Made by a program: the position numbers and the translations under genes. From Azophilus sp965200465 (GTDB lineage Bacteria; Pseudomonadota; Gammaproteobacteria; Pseudomonadales; Azotimanducaceae), in NCBI GenBank assembly GCA_965200465.1, contig OZ241358.1, positions 2,976,001-3,040,000 on the forward strand: a stretch of 64,000 nucleotides of DNA, written 5' to 3'. Within the stretch, counting starts at the first letter, position 1; each line of letters begins with the position of its first letter. The notes below the pieces were generated by a model. It was given only the letters and a program-made list of their open reading frames with translations. It was not told where the DNA came from and did no database searches. This document shows, in pieces, positions 34,229-41,893 of this stretch.

Positions 34229-35452
34229 ATGGGGAATGAAGCCACCTACCTTTGGGAGGGCGCAGACGGGAACGGACAGCCAAGCAAAGGTGAAATAGCC
34301 GGCAGCAGCCCCGCCGTCGCCAAGGCCATGCTGCTTCGCCAAGGCGTCATCCCCAGCCGCATCCGCCGCAAGCCCAGGGAGTTGCCGGGGTTGTCCTGGG
34401 GGCAGGGCGCGGCGCCCAACGCCAAGGACATTGCCGCCTTCACCCGGCAAGTGGCCACCATGATGCAGGCCGGAGCGCCCTTGGTGCGGTCCTTTGAGAT
34501 CATCGCCGACGGCTTCACTAAGCCGCGGATGCGCCAGCTCGTCTTGGCGGTGCGGGACCGCGTTGCCGGCGGCGACAGCTTCGCCTCCGCCCTGCGCCGC
34601 CACCCGCAGCACTTCGACCAGTTGTTTTGCAGCCTGATTGACGCCGGGGAGCAGGCTGGGGCCTTGGAGACCATGCTGGACCAGGTGGCCGGCCACCAGG
34701 AGAAGATCCAATCCCTGAAGGCCAAGGTGAGGAAGGCCATGACCTATCCGGCGGCGGTGGTGCTGGTGGCCATCGTCGTGTCCGGCATCCTGCTGGTGGA
34801 GGTGGTGCCGCGCTTTGAGGACGTATTCAGCGGCTTCGGCGCCGAGCTGCCCATCTTCACGCGGATGGTCATCAACCTTTCGGACATCGTGCAGGCTTGG
34901 TGGCTGCCCGTTCTCATCGCCCTAGGCGCCGCCGTTGGACTGCTGCGGCTGGCCTTCCCCCGCAGCCCATCCCTGCGCCGCGCATTCGACGGGCTCGCCT
35001 TGCAGGCGCCCGTGGCGGGGAGCATCATCGAAATGACCGCGGTTGCCCGCTACGCCAGAACCCTGGCCACCACCTTCGCCGCCGGCGTTCCCTTGACCGA
35101 CGCCTTAAGTTCGGCGGCCGGGGCCGCCGGCAATCGGCTCTTTGAGGAGGCTATCATGAAGGTCCGGGAAGAGGTGTCGGCCGGGCACCCATTGAACGTG
35201 GCGATGGCCAACGCCGGGCGCTTTCCCGGCATGGTGGTGCAGATGGCGATGATCGGCGAGGAGGCCGGCGCCTTGGACGACATGTTGGCCAAGGCCGCCG
35301 CCCACTACGAAGAGCAGGTGGACAATCGGGTGGACAACCTAACTTCGCTGATGGAACCGCTGATCATGTCTGTGCTCGGCATACTGATAGGGGGCCTCAT
35401 CATCGCCATGTACCTGCCCATCTTTCAACTTGGCGCGGTGGTGGGCGGCTGA
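34229..35452 (+). CDS. pilC: type IV pilus inner-membrane platform protein PilC
   Basis: A 407-residue member of the GspF/PilC family with two T2SSF domains: AAFTRQVATMMQAGAPLVRSFEII (first) and TAVARYARTLATTFAAGVPLTDAL (second). Three membrane segments are visible (about 175, 225 and 380). ATG 34229 follows GGAGG; an in-frame upstream start at 34211 is less well placed. It anchors the pilus motor and sits directly after pilB. Confidence 0.95.
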   Translation: MGNEATYLWEGADGNGQPSKGEIAGSSPAVAKAMLLRQGVIPSRIRRKPRELPGLSWGQGAAPNAKDIAAFTRQVATMMQAGAPLVRSFEIIADGFTKPRMRQLVLAVRDRVAGGDSFASALRRHPQHFDQLFCSLIDAGEQAGALETMLDQVAGHQEKIQSLKAKVRKAMTYPAAVVLVAIVVSGILLVEVVPRFEDVFSGFGAELPIFTRMVINLSDIVQAWWLPVLIALGAAVGLLRLAFPRSPSLRRAFDGLALQAPVAGSIIEMTAVARYARTLATTFAAGVPLTDALSSAAGAAGNRLFEEAIMKVREEVSAGHPLNVAMANAGRFPGMVVQMAMIGEEAGALDDMLAKAAAHYEEQVDNRVDNLTSLMEPLIMSVLGILIGGLIIAMYLPIFQLGAVVGG

Positions 35453-35561
35453 CCGTGGAATGCGCAATCCATCCGCATGGGGCGAAGAAAAACCTGCCGG
35501 CGCCATGCATCAAAACTTGCAATATGTTGGGAACGTCAGCGAAGCAGGCTGCGCCCATTAG

Positions 35562-35634
35562 CAGTCTGCTGAAAAACCAATCGGCGCCCTCAAGAATAAT
35601 TTTGTGCCGGACGCCAGGGTTTTTCAGCAAACTG
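35562..35634. repeat. 73-bp element with 17-bp near-perfect terminal inverted repeats (MITE-like)
   Basis: The left end CAGTCTGCTGAAAAACC and the inverted right end match at 16 of 17 positions, flanking a 39-nt AT-richer middle. It fills the gap between pilC and pilD. The size and the CTGAAAAACC-type end resemble a miniature inverted-repeat transposable element or collapsed insertion-sequence ends. The long loop makes a simple terminator less likely. No clear target duplication was seen. Confidence 0.55.
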
Positions 35635-35667
35635 TTGGAGGGACGGAGGCAGCCGGTGGGATGAATC

Positions 35668-36582
35668 ATGCAAATTAGCGCCGCCGGCCTTGCGCTGGGC
35701 CTTTGGCTGCTTGGCGTTGGCTTATGCGTCGGCAGCTTCCTGAACGTAGTGATCCATCGGCTGCCGCTGATGCTGCACCGTCAGTGGCGGCGGGATGCGC
35801 AATCCATATTGGAAAACGCTGAGGCAGCCGCAGCCGAAGTTCGGAACAGTCCCGGCGCCCATGCGTTGGCGCCCGAAGGCGCCGACGCCGCTGGGAGCGA
35901 CGAGGGGCGCTTCAACCTGATGCATCCCCGCTCCCACTGCCCCGCCTGCCGGCGGCCCATTCGGGCGGTTGAGAACATCCCCGTGGTGAGTTGGCTGTGG
36001 CTGCGCGGCAAGTGCGCCGGCTGCGCCGCGCCCATCGGCCGGCGTTATCCGGTGGTGGAAATTCTGGCGGCCATCGCTGTCCTGACGGCGGTGGCGGGGT
36101 TCGGCTTCACTTGGCTGGCCTTGGCCGCGGCGGTTTACGTCTGGGCCTTGATCGTCCTTGCCGGCACGGACTTGGAAACCGGCCTGCTGCCGGACCAAGT
36201 CACCCTGCCCTTGCTTTGGCTGGGGCTGCTGGTCAATTTGGGCGATGGCCTGACGTCCCTCACTTGGGCGGTGGCGGGCGCCGCGGCCGGCTACCTCTCC
36301 CTTTGGTTCCTCTACTGGGCCTTCAAGCTGGCCACCGGCAAGGAGGGCATGGGCTACGGGGACTTCAAGCTGCTCGCCGCCATCGGCGCCTGGCTGGGTT
36401 GGCAGGCGCTGCCGGCCGTGGCGTTGCTGGCGGCGGCGGCCGGGCTGCTCTACGCACTGGCGGCCATCCTCATGGGCCGCCAGACCCGCCGCCAACCCAT
36501 CCCCTTCGGCCCCTTCCTAGCCGCAGCCGGCTGGGCCGCCCTGGTCTGGCGGGAGCAAACCGCCGCCTTGCTGGGCGCTTGA
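35668..36582 (+). CDS. pilD: prepilin peptidase / N-methyltransferase PilD
   Basis: A 304-residue polytopic aspartic protease. The cytoplasmic domain has the CPAC and CAGC zinc motifs (CPACRRPI, CAGCAAPIG). The two catalytic Asp residues are in GTDLETGLLPD (about 167) and GMGYGDFKLLAAIG (about 230). The loop before the first CxxC is about 30 residues longer than usual and Ala-rich. It cleaves the prepilins encoded at 31119-32140 and methylates their new N-termini. The start is the ATG at 35668, beginning 33 bp after the inverted-repeat element. Confidence 0.94.
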   Translation: MQISAAGLALGLWLLGVGLCVGSFLNVVIHRLPLMLHRQWRRDAQSILENAEAAAAEVRNSPGAHALAPEGADAAGSDEGRFNLMHPRSHCPACRRPIRAVENIPVVSWLWLRGKCAGCAAPIGRRYPVVEILAAIAVLTAVAGFGFTWLALAAAVYVWALIVLAGTDLETGLLPDQVTLPLLWLGLLVNLGDGLTSLTWAVAGAAAGYLSLWFLYWAFKLATGKEGMGYGDFKLLAAIGAWLGWQALPAVALLAAAAGLLYALAAILMGRQTRRQPIPFGPFLAAAGWAALVWREQTAALLGA

Positions 36583-36778
36583 CGCCAACAGCACTCCTCC
36601 GTCCGGCCAATTCACCAAGTTGCGGAACGGGCTTCGCCCGTCTCCCAAGAGTGGGCGCGGCAGTGATGGCCAACGCGCCATAATTCCCAGTAAAGCGGGA
36701 ACATAATATGGTGGAACCTAAAACTATGTTCCCTAAATATGTGTGTGCGGGAGCACCGACCTTCCGGACCTTTGTCCG
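36583..36778. other. intergenic region with a long inverted repeat (36697-36733)
   Basis: Downstream of pilD there is no gene. GGGAACATA (36697-36705) and TATGTTCCC (36725-36733) form perfect 9-base arms around 19 nt. They lie about 45 bp beyond the end of a transposase remnant and could be an insertion-sequence end or the terminator region of pilD. The sequence between is AT-rich compared with its surroundings. Confidence 0.35.
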
Positions 36779-36892
36779 TCAGGCAGCCATGCTTGGGAAG
36801 GCGGCCTGCTGATTGGGAGTTCGCATGTCAAGGGAGCGGTGCGGCCTGCGGTTGTTGCAGTAGTCCAAGTAGGCTTGCGGAGTCTTGTTCAT
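36779..36892 (-). pseudogene. IS3-type transposase C-terminal remnant
   Basis: The minus strand encodes NKTPQAYLDYCNNRRPHRSL followed by DMRTPNQ, which is the C-terminal end of an rve/IS3-family integrase core (YxxYN-x-x-RpHxSL-x-x-xTP). The DDE catalytic residues and the rest of the transposase are absent upstream. The fragment ends at a stop at 36779. It marks a past insertion at the border between the pilus block and the accessory segment. Confidence 0.7.
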
Positions 36893-37018
36893 GGCCCTGC
36901 AGTTGAGTTCGCCGTCGGGGAAGCGCCAGCATTCGGAACGGGCGGCCCAAGGGCATTGGGCCACCTCGGCGTTTCCAGCGGAAATTGCGGACGCGCCCCA
37001 GCGGGCGCCGGGGCCGGG

Positions 37019-37513
37019 CTATGGGTCAACCGGCACCGCCCTAACCTCCACCTGCAGGCGGTTGCCTATGGGCCTGTTCCGCATGCGAGTGACGTAGGAT
37101 GCGCCATCGTATTCGTAGCGCACGTCGTAGCCGACCAGCCGCTCCTCCACTTCGCGCTCCATGCGGCACCCGCCGCCACGCCGGTTGCTGTTCTTGATGT
37201 CCCGCGCAACACTGGCCCCCAAGGCGGCCCCGGCGACTTCGCCGATGGCACCGTCCCCATGAATTTCGTTGCCCACCACGGCGCCGACAATGGCGCCGAC
37301 GATTTCCGGCGTCGCCGAACCGGGGCCATCGTTGACCGAACCGCCGCCGGAGCAGACCCTTCGGGGCGGCAGTTCGACCACCTCATAGGCTTCGTCCACC
37401 CTTTCGATGTTGGCCCACCGAACCGGGCCGGAGGCGTCATAGGCCCCTCGTTGCGCCCAAGCAGACGCAGAAAGCAGTGCCGCCAGCGCGGCCAAGATCA
37501 CACTGTTTTTCAT
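37019..37513 (-). CDS. glycine-zipper 2TM-type periplasmic / outer-membrane protein
   Basis: A 164-residue protein with signal peptide MKNSVILAALAALLSASAWA-Q. Residues about 70-105 (EIVGAIVGAVVGNEIHGDGAIGEVAGAALGASVARDI) form a glycine zipper, as in YcfJ and 17-kDa surface-antigen relatives. A Cys (CSGGG) precedes the zipper, and the C-terminal half is a small beta domain. ATG 37513 has GGAG 7 nt upstream; an in-frame Met four codons earlier is less well placed. Likely envelope-stress or outer-membrane-associated. It is the only typical-GC gene in this accessory stretch. Confidence 0.8.
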   Translation of the reverse strand: MKNSVILAALAALLSASAWAQRGAYDASGPVRWANIERVDEAYEVVELPPRRVCSGGGSVNDGPGSATPEIVGAIVGAVVGNEIHGDGAIGEVAGAALGASVARDIKNSNRRGGGCRMEREVEERLVGYDVRYEYDGASYVTRMRNRPIGNRLQVEVRAVPVDP

Positions 37514-37908
37514 TGAGCACTCCATGCATTGGCACCGTGACGGCTGACTTTATGGAGTCCCCGTTCTGAACGCAACCTTAACGGGGCGAGAAAGGACACG
37601 GGCACATGCCTAAATGGCATCCGCGTGAAAGTGTCCGCTGCCAGCGCCGGCCAGCCGCTGCATCGGCTCCATGGCCCCCAGCTAACGGCGGTGCGCCCCT
37701 AGTCCAAGTTGGCGACGCCTGCCGCTGCCCCGAGACGGCATCCACAAGGCACAGCGCCTAGGCGTCGCAAGAGAGGGGCGCCTTCGCTACTCAAGCCTTC
37801 CATCGCCCAGCGACTTGATGGATAATCGGCAACAGCTCGAGGGCTGCACCTAGCTGCACCCAAGCGGAGCCACGGCAAAACCTAGCTTTTTCATTTGGCG
37901 GGATGAAA
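37514..37908. other. gene-free interval upstream of the pseudo-deaminase membrane protein
   Basis: No convincing reading frame on either strand in 395 bp. GC content is high in the first part and falls toward 37880, where the lower-GC downstream gene begins. No repeat above about 10 bp or tRNA-like fold was found. Confidence 0.4.
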
Positions 37909-38904
37909 ATGGCCAAGATACTTCCGGACAAGGAAATCAAGAAATTGATGGGGGCCGTCGTAATCGGGGCGGAGGAAAGCCAGCTAAACCCAAACGGCGT
38001 GGAGTTGCGGTTGGGCACTAGGGTTAAGTTCCAATCAACCGGGGAACAAAAGACCATTGGGGACGACAAATTTCTAAGAGTGGCACCCGGCGAATCCGTA
38101 ACCATCACAAGCTTTGAGGAAATCGATTTCTCCAGCCCCACCGTACAGGAAATTTTTCCTAACGATGCGCTTATGGGCCTAATTACCCCAACTACGACCA
38201 TGATGCGCGAAGGCATCACAATGGCGGCAACCAAGGTGGATAGCGGGTTTAAAGGGACCCTCAACTGGGGTTTGCGAAACAGCTCTACAAAAGACCTTAT
38301 TCTAAAATCAAATGAACCCATATTTAAGCTGACGATATTCAAGCTGGGGCAGGACGAGGCCCCGGAGATGGAATATGGGGAAAGGGTCAACGATGCATAT
38401 CAAGGCTCCGATGGAATTGTAGTATCCAAGCGCAAACTTTCCGTTGACATTCCGAAGAATAGGTTGGTTGAATCCAGCATTGAGAAAATGGACCCGAAGC
38501 TAAGGTTGAAAGAAGCCGGCTATCCCTTTGACCATATTAGCACCGAATTAACCACCCTCCACGGCAGATTTGAATTAGTATCCTCCGACGTGGCTGCCAT
38601 GAAGGAAGAGTTCTCCAAGCGCACCGAACAATTATCCGAAAAGATAGATTCTGAAACGGTCACGCTATCCAAGAAAATTGATGAAATGTACAACAACGTG
38701 CTTGACAAGATGGAGGCATTTTTTCAAAAGAAGCTCATGGGGGTGCTTTTCGCGTTTGTGACCGTACTTCTTTGGTTGATGGGCGGATATACCTTTCTCC
38801 TAAGCTCCAATGTCGAGGATAACATGATAGTGCTGGGCTTTCTGCTATTGGGGGCTATTTCCCTCTTTCCAGCAGTCATTTATCTGGCAGTCAGAAAAAA
38901 GTAG
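37909..38904 (+). CDS. membrane-anchored dCTP-deaminase/dUTPase-like protein (probably non-catalytic)
   Basis: A 331-residue protein in three parts. Residues 1-145 have the dUTPase-fold layout of Dcd: ILPDKEIKKLM, QLNPNGVELRLGTRV (Dcd has PasiDLRLG), VAPGESVTI, TTTMMREGI (Dcd SSLARLG) and VDSGFKGTLNWGLRN. By-eye alignment puts Gly121 where Dcd has its catalytic Glu, and TT replaces the SS pair. Residues 205-275 are a charged coiled coil. Two helices at about 277-298 and 306-327 span the membrane. ATG 37909 is preferred, as GGCGGG is 6 nt upstream and touches the other ATG (37903). GC is clearly lower than in the neighbours, suggesting transfer. A nucleotide sensor with a membrane effector is inference. 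Confidence 0.6.
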   Translation: MAKILPDKEIKKLMGAVVIGAEESQLNPNGVELRLGTRVKFQSTGEQKTIGDDKFLRVAPGESVTITSFEEIDFSSPTVQEIFPNDALMGLITPTTTMMREGITMAATKVDSGFKGTLNWGLRNSSTKDLILKSNEPIFKLTIFKLGQDEAPEMEYGERVNDAYQGSDGIVVSKRKLSVDIPKNRLVESSIEKMDPKLRLKEAGYPFDHISTELTTLHGRFELVSSDVAAMKEEFSKRTEQLSEKIDSETVTLSKKIDEMYNNVLDKMEAFFQKKLMGVLFAFVTVLLWLMGGYTFLLSSNVEDNMIVLGFLLLGAISLFPAVIYLAVRKK

Positions 38905-39206
38905 GGCTCTGCCATCAGAGTATCTCCTTCTAAAAATCCATGATGTCTTCGCTGAACCCTAGAAGCCACTGCTCCAGCTCAAATGCGCCCGTGTGCGATA
39001 AGCCCGAACTGACTTTCCGTATCGAACCTCCGCAGGTCAAACCCAATGGTTAGCGCCTTGCCTATTCAAACAAGCCCTGCACGGGCTTCATCAAGCTGGC
39101 GGGCAGGAGATTGCACAGATATTGCTCGGCCAATCCGAGCAACACGGACGGCTGCTTCGTAAGCGTGGACAGGCAGAAGCCTTTCATAAGCTCTCATAGA
39201 TCTTGC
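38905..39206. other. region of broken coding sequence, no intact gene
   Basis: In 302 bp I find only short out-of-phase stretches that look coding. On the minus strand FELEQWLLGFSEDIMDF ends near 38932, with an unrelated-frame stretch before it. On the plus strand about 60 codons without a start (ALHGLHQAGGQEIAQILL) end at a stop near 39197. None has a start codon or recognised domain. Together with the truncated gene at 39207 they suggest decay of a former accessory gene. Confidence 0.35.
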
Positions 39207-39431
39207 CTACAAAATCTTATGTCCGTTTAGGAAAGGCTCCACATCTATACACTCTTTCGACCATGACTTATCATTTATTAGCCAATGTAGTATCCGTTGC
39301 CGCACAAGTTCTTCTGGATGAGCAACAACATGCTTTCCTCGACACTCGCACACTAGGGTTTTACTTCCGTAGCCGTAGTCATAAACTGGAGGCTTCCAAT
39401 CGAACGGAAACGCTGTTTTGCCTTTTTTCAT
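39207..39431 (-). CDS. truncated restriction-subunit-like protein (HsdR N-terminal type)
   Basis: A 74-residue product. Residues about 37-66, HPEELVRQRILHWLINDKSW then CIDVE, resemble the N-terminal HSDR_N segment of type I restriction subunits and related nucleases, which normally continue into a PD-(D/E)XK fold. Here the frame stops at 39207, before any catalytic residues. The ATG overlaps the stop of the PcfJ-like gene as ATGA, so it was probably translated with it. Best read as the surviving N-terminus of a truncated gene; a complete small protein cannot be excluded. Confidence 0.5.
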   Translation of the reverse strand: MKKGKTAFPFDWKPPVYDYGYGSKTLVCECRGKHVVAHPEELVRQRILHWLINDKSWSKECIDVEPFLNGHKIL

Positions 39432-40471
39432 GCCACTTTCCTTTTTTCCATAAGTGAAGTTGCAGCCAAAGCGCGTTTCTCACGGGCCAATTTGGCGATT
39501 TCGGGGCAATGGGCAACCAAGTCCACCAATTGGCCTAAGCCTAGATTGTCGTTGCAGTAGCCGTCAACCCATTCGTTGCTTTTGGAGCGCCAGCGGAACA
39601 GGGACCAGTGGCGTTGGTTTTGGCTGATGACCAGCCGGCCGCCCCCGCCCCATGCTTGATAGCAGTTGCCTTGGAAGGGAGCGGCGGCGTCCGGGCGTTG
39701 TGCAGGGCGCTCCAGGAACAGGCTGAACGCGCCCACGGAGGCGAATGCTTCGCAGCTGTCCGCGGTGGCGTTCAGTTCGCGCAGGATTTTCAGCATGATG
39801 GTCCTGCTTAGCTGGAGAGGCTCGTGGTCCCAGCCATTGCACTCTTCAACCTCATTGGCGTCCGCGTCAATGGAGAGCAGGCCAACTGCCTGGCCATCGT
39901 GCTGGATGCTCCAAAACACCAAGCTGCCGTCCCGTAAGCTACTTTGATATCCATAGCTTCGCCCTCCAACACAGAGCTTCAGCACCCTGCCGATGGCTTG
40001 CAGATGCTCCACTGTGTCAACTCGGCGCAGGGCAAGCGAGCCGTCCAGCCGAATTACGGGTTCACCTTCCCGCTTCTCGCATTCGTTGCGCCGACGAGCC
40101 ACTCGATTTTGCAAGCCAATGAATGCGCTCGCCCTATTCTCCAATGCCTCAAAGTCTGGGGAGGTGCGAATGGCCCGCAGGAGTTTATGCGCTTCCCTGC
40201 CGACCGGACCGGAACGGGCGCCCGCCGCAGCCGCTCGGTTGAGGTGCTTCAGCGTTCGGCAAACCCGCTGTCGCGGCGCCCGTCGAACCCTCTTCCCGGC
40301 GCGGTTTTCGGGCCTGTCCTCGAACTGCGCAATGAGCGCCGGCAGCGCCTTGCCAGCTTGGTCACGGGGCAGCGGATGCAGGCCGGCGCCTTGCAGGGCG
40401 AACTGGAACTGCGTGAGCAATTGTTTGAGCACGGCGGACTCCTCTCGCATGGCAAGGGGATTATCCCCCAT
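39428..40471 (-). CDS. PcfJ-like domain protein of unknown function
   Basis: A 347-residue protein. The first about 130 residues are Arg-rich and helical. Residues about 160-215 contain LKLCVGGRSYGYQ, then GSLVFWSIQHDGQAVGLLSID, matching the CVG...Y and beta-strand pattern of PcfJ-like proteins found on plasmids and accessory islands. PcfJ itself is linked to conjugation loci, but the biochemical role is unknown. The start could be ATG 40471 or 40450; neither has a strong ribosome site, and GGGGATAATCCCC between them can fold. Its stop overlaps the truncated nuclease-like gene by 4 bp. No transfer genes lie nearby. Confidence 0.5.
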   Translation of the reverse strand: MGDNPLAMREESAVLKQLLTQFQFALQGAGLHPLPRDQAGKALPALIAQFEDRPENRAGKRVRRAPRQRVCRTLKHLNRAAAAGARSGPVGREAHKLLRAIRTSPDFEALENRASAFIGLQNRVARRRNECEKREGEPVIRLDGSLALRRVDTVEHLQAIGRVLKLCVGGRSYGYQSSLRDGSLVFWSIQHDGQAVGLLSIDADANEVEECNGWDHEPLQLSRTIMLKILRELNATADSCEAFASVGAFSLFLERPAQRPDAAAPFQGNCYQAWGGGGRLVISQNQRHWSLFRWRSKSNEWVDGYCNDNLGLGQLVDLVAHCPEIAKLAREKRALAATSLMEKRKVA

Positions 40472-40549
40472 TGGCGCAAAAGCCCGCGGAAGAGTGGCTA
40501 ATTGGGCATGTTTATAAGAGCGGCGAATAGCCGCTGCAAAGACCCCGGA

Positions 40550-41773
40550 TCAGGTGCGGTATTCGGCGTTGATGCGGATGTACTCGTGGGAAAGGTCGCT
40601 GGTCCAGACGGTTTCCCGGCACCCGCCGCGGCCTAGATCGACTTGGATGCTGAACTCCGGCTGGGCCATCACCGCCGCGGCCGCAGCTTCGTCGTAGTTG
40701 GCCGCCAATAGGCCCGCCTTCGCCACCTGCACCTCGTCCAGCTTGACGGATACGCCGTTCGGGTCCAAGTCGTCCACGCCGGCGCGGCCTATGGCCATGC
40801 AGAAGCGGCCCCAGTTGGGGTCTCCGGCGAAGACCGCGGTCTTGACCAAGGGGGATTCGGCCAAGGCGTAGGCGACCTGCAGGCATTCGGCTTCGCTGGC
40901 GCCGCCGGCCACGCGAACGGTGACGAACTTGGTGGCGCCTTCGGCGTCCCGCACGATGCGCTGGGCCAGTTCGGTGGCCACCTTGGTCAAGCCAGCCAGC
41001 AGTGCGTTGAAGTCCGGCCCCGGTTCGGTTATTTCGCTGTGGCCCGCCGCCCCGCTGGCGCAAACCACGAAGGCGTCGTTGGTGGAGGTGTCCCCATCCA
41101 CGGTGATGCGGTTGAAGGAGCGGGCCGCGGCGCGGCCGGCCAGCTCCGCCAAGACGGGTTGCCGCACTTTCGCATCGCAGCAGACGAAGGCCAGCATGGT
41201 GGCCATGTTCGGCTTGATCATGCCGGCGCCCTTGGCGATGCCGGTGATGGTGATTGACGTCCCCGCCACTGAGATGCGTTCGCTTAGCGCCTTGGGCGCG
41301 GTGTCCGTGGTCATGATGGCGCCGGCCGCCGCCGCCCAGCCCTCGGCGGAGCGTACTGCGGCGGCGCGGGAGATGGCTTCGCGCATGGCCGCCACCGGCA
41401 GCCTTTCGCCGATCACCCCCGTGGAGAAGGGCAGCACTTCCTCGGCGGCGATGCCGCCCCCGCAGCATTCGGCGGCGCGGCGGCAGAGCGCTTCGGCATC
41501 GTCAAAACCGCCTTGGCCGGTGGCGGCGTTGGCGTTGCCGCTGTTGACGAGCAAAAGCCTGGGGCCGCCGGAGCGAATCCGCGCCTCGGCCAAGGCCACC
41601 GGCGGCGCCCGAAAGCGGTTCTGGGTGAACACCCCGGCCGTGGTTGCGCCCTTTGCCAGTTCAATGATCGCCAAGTCGTCCCGCCGCCGCTGCTTGATGC
41701 CGGCGCAGGCCGCGCCCAAGAGGACGCCAGGAACGGGCAGCAGCTCTCCCAAGGGCGGCAAGTTAACAGCCAC
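40550..41773 (-). CDS. argJ: glutamate N-acetyltransferase / ornithine acetyltransferase
   Basis: A 407-residue ArgJ. The self-cleavage and nucleophile site is in GAGMIKPNMATML (Thr192), so the precursor splits into alpha and beta chains. N-terminal GVLLGAACAGIK and C-terminal DPNWGRFCMAIGRAG and SHEYIRINAEYRT are family-typical. The start is GTG 41773 with GGAGGG 10 nt upstream. It transfers acetyl from N-acetylornithine to glutamate in the cyclic arginine pathway. It follows secA on the same strand, as in pseudomonads. Confidence 0.96.
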   Translation of the reverse strand: MAVNLPPLGELLPVPGVLLGAACAGIKQRRRDDLAIIELAKGATTAGVFTQNRFRAPPVALAEARIRSGGPRLLLVNSGNANAATGQGGFDDAEALCRRAAECCGGGIAAEEVLPFSTGVIGERLPVAAMREAISRAAAVRSAEGWAAAAGAIMTTDTAPKALSERISVAGTSITITGIAKGAGMIKPNMATMLAFVCCDAKVRQPVLAELAGRAAARSFNRITVDGDTSTNDAFVVCASGAAGHSEITEPGPDFNALLAGLTKVATELAQRIVRDAEGATKFVTVRVAGGASEAECLQVAYALAESPLVKTAVFAGDPNWGRFCMAIGRAGVDDLDPNGVSVKLDEVQVAKAGLLAANYDEAAAAAVMAQPEFSIQVDLGRGGCRETVWTSDLSHEYIRINAEYRT

Positions 41774-41893
41774 TAATGGCGACCCTCCGCACAGATGAGG
41801 GCCGCGGTTGCAAGCTCTTCTTCGCCCATGGGCGCATTGAAGTCAGGCGCTCTGCGGGTGCCGTCCCCGCCAAGGAACAGCTCGCCAATGCGA

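Noticed and set aside
38999..39197. About 60 plus-strand codons (ALHGLHQAGGQEIAQILL...) ending at a stop
   Set aside because: No start codon, no ribosome site and no family. The opposite strand also reads open over part of it, so direction cannot be decided.
41774..41893. Possible small gene between secA and argJ (ends with LICAEGRH, its TAG touching the argJ GTG)
   Set aside because: The coding-like stretch has no standard start except an internal ATG giving 18 residues. It may be a coupling leader, but the evidence is too thin for a feature.
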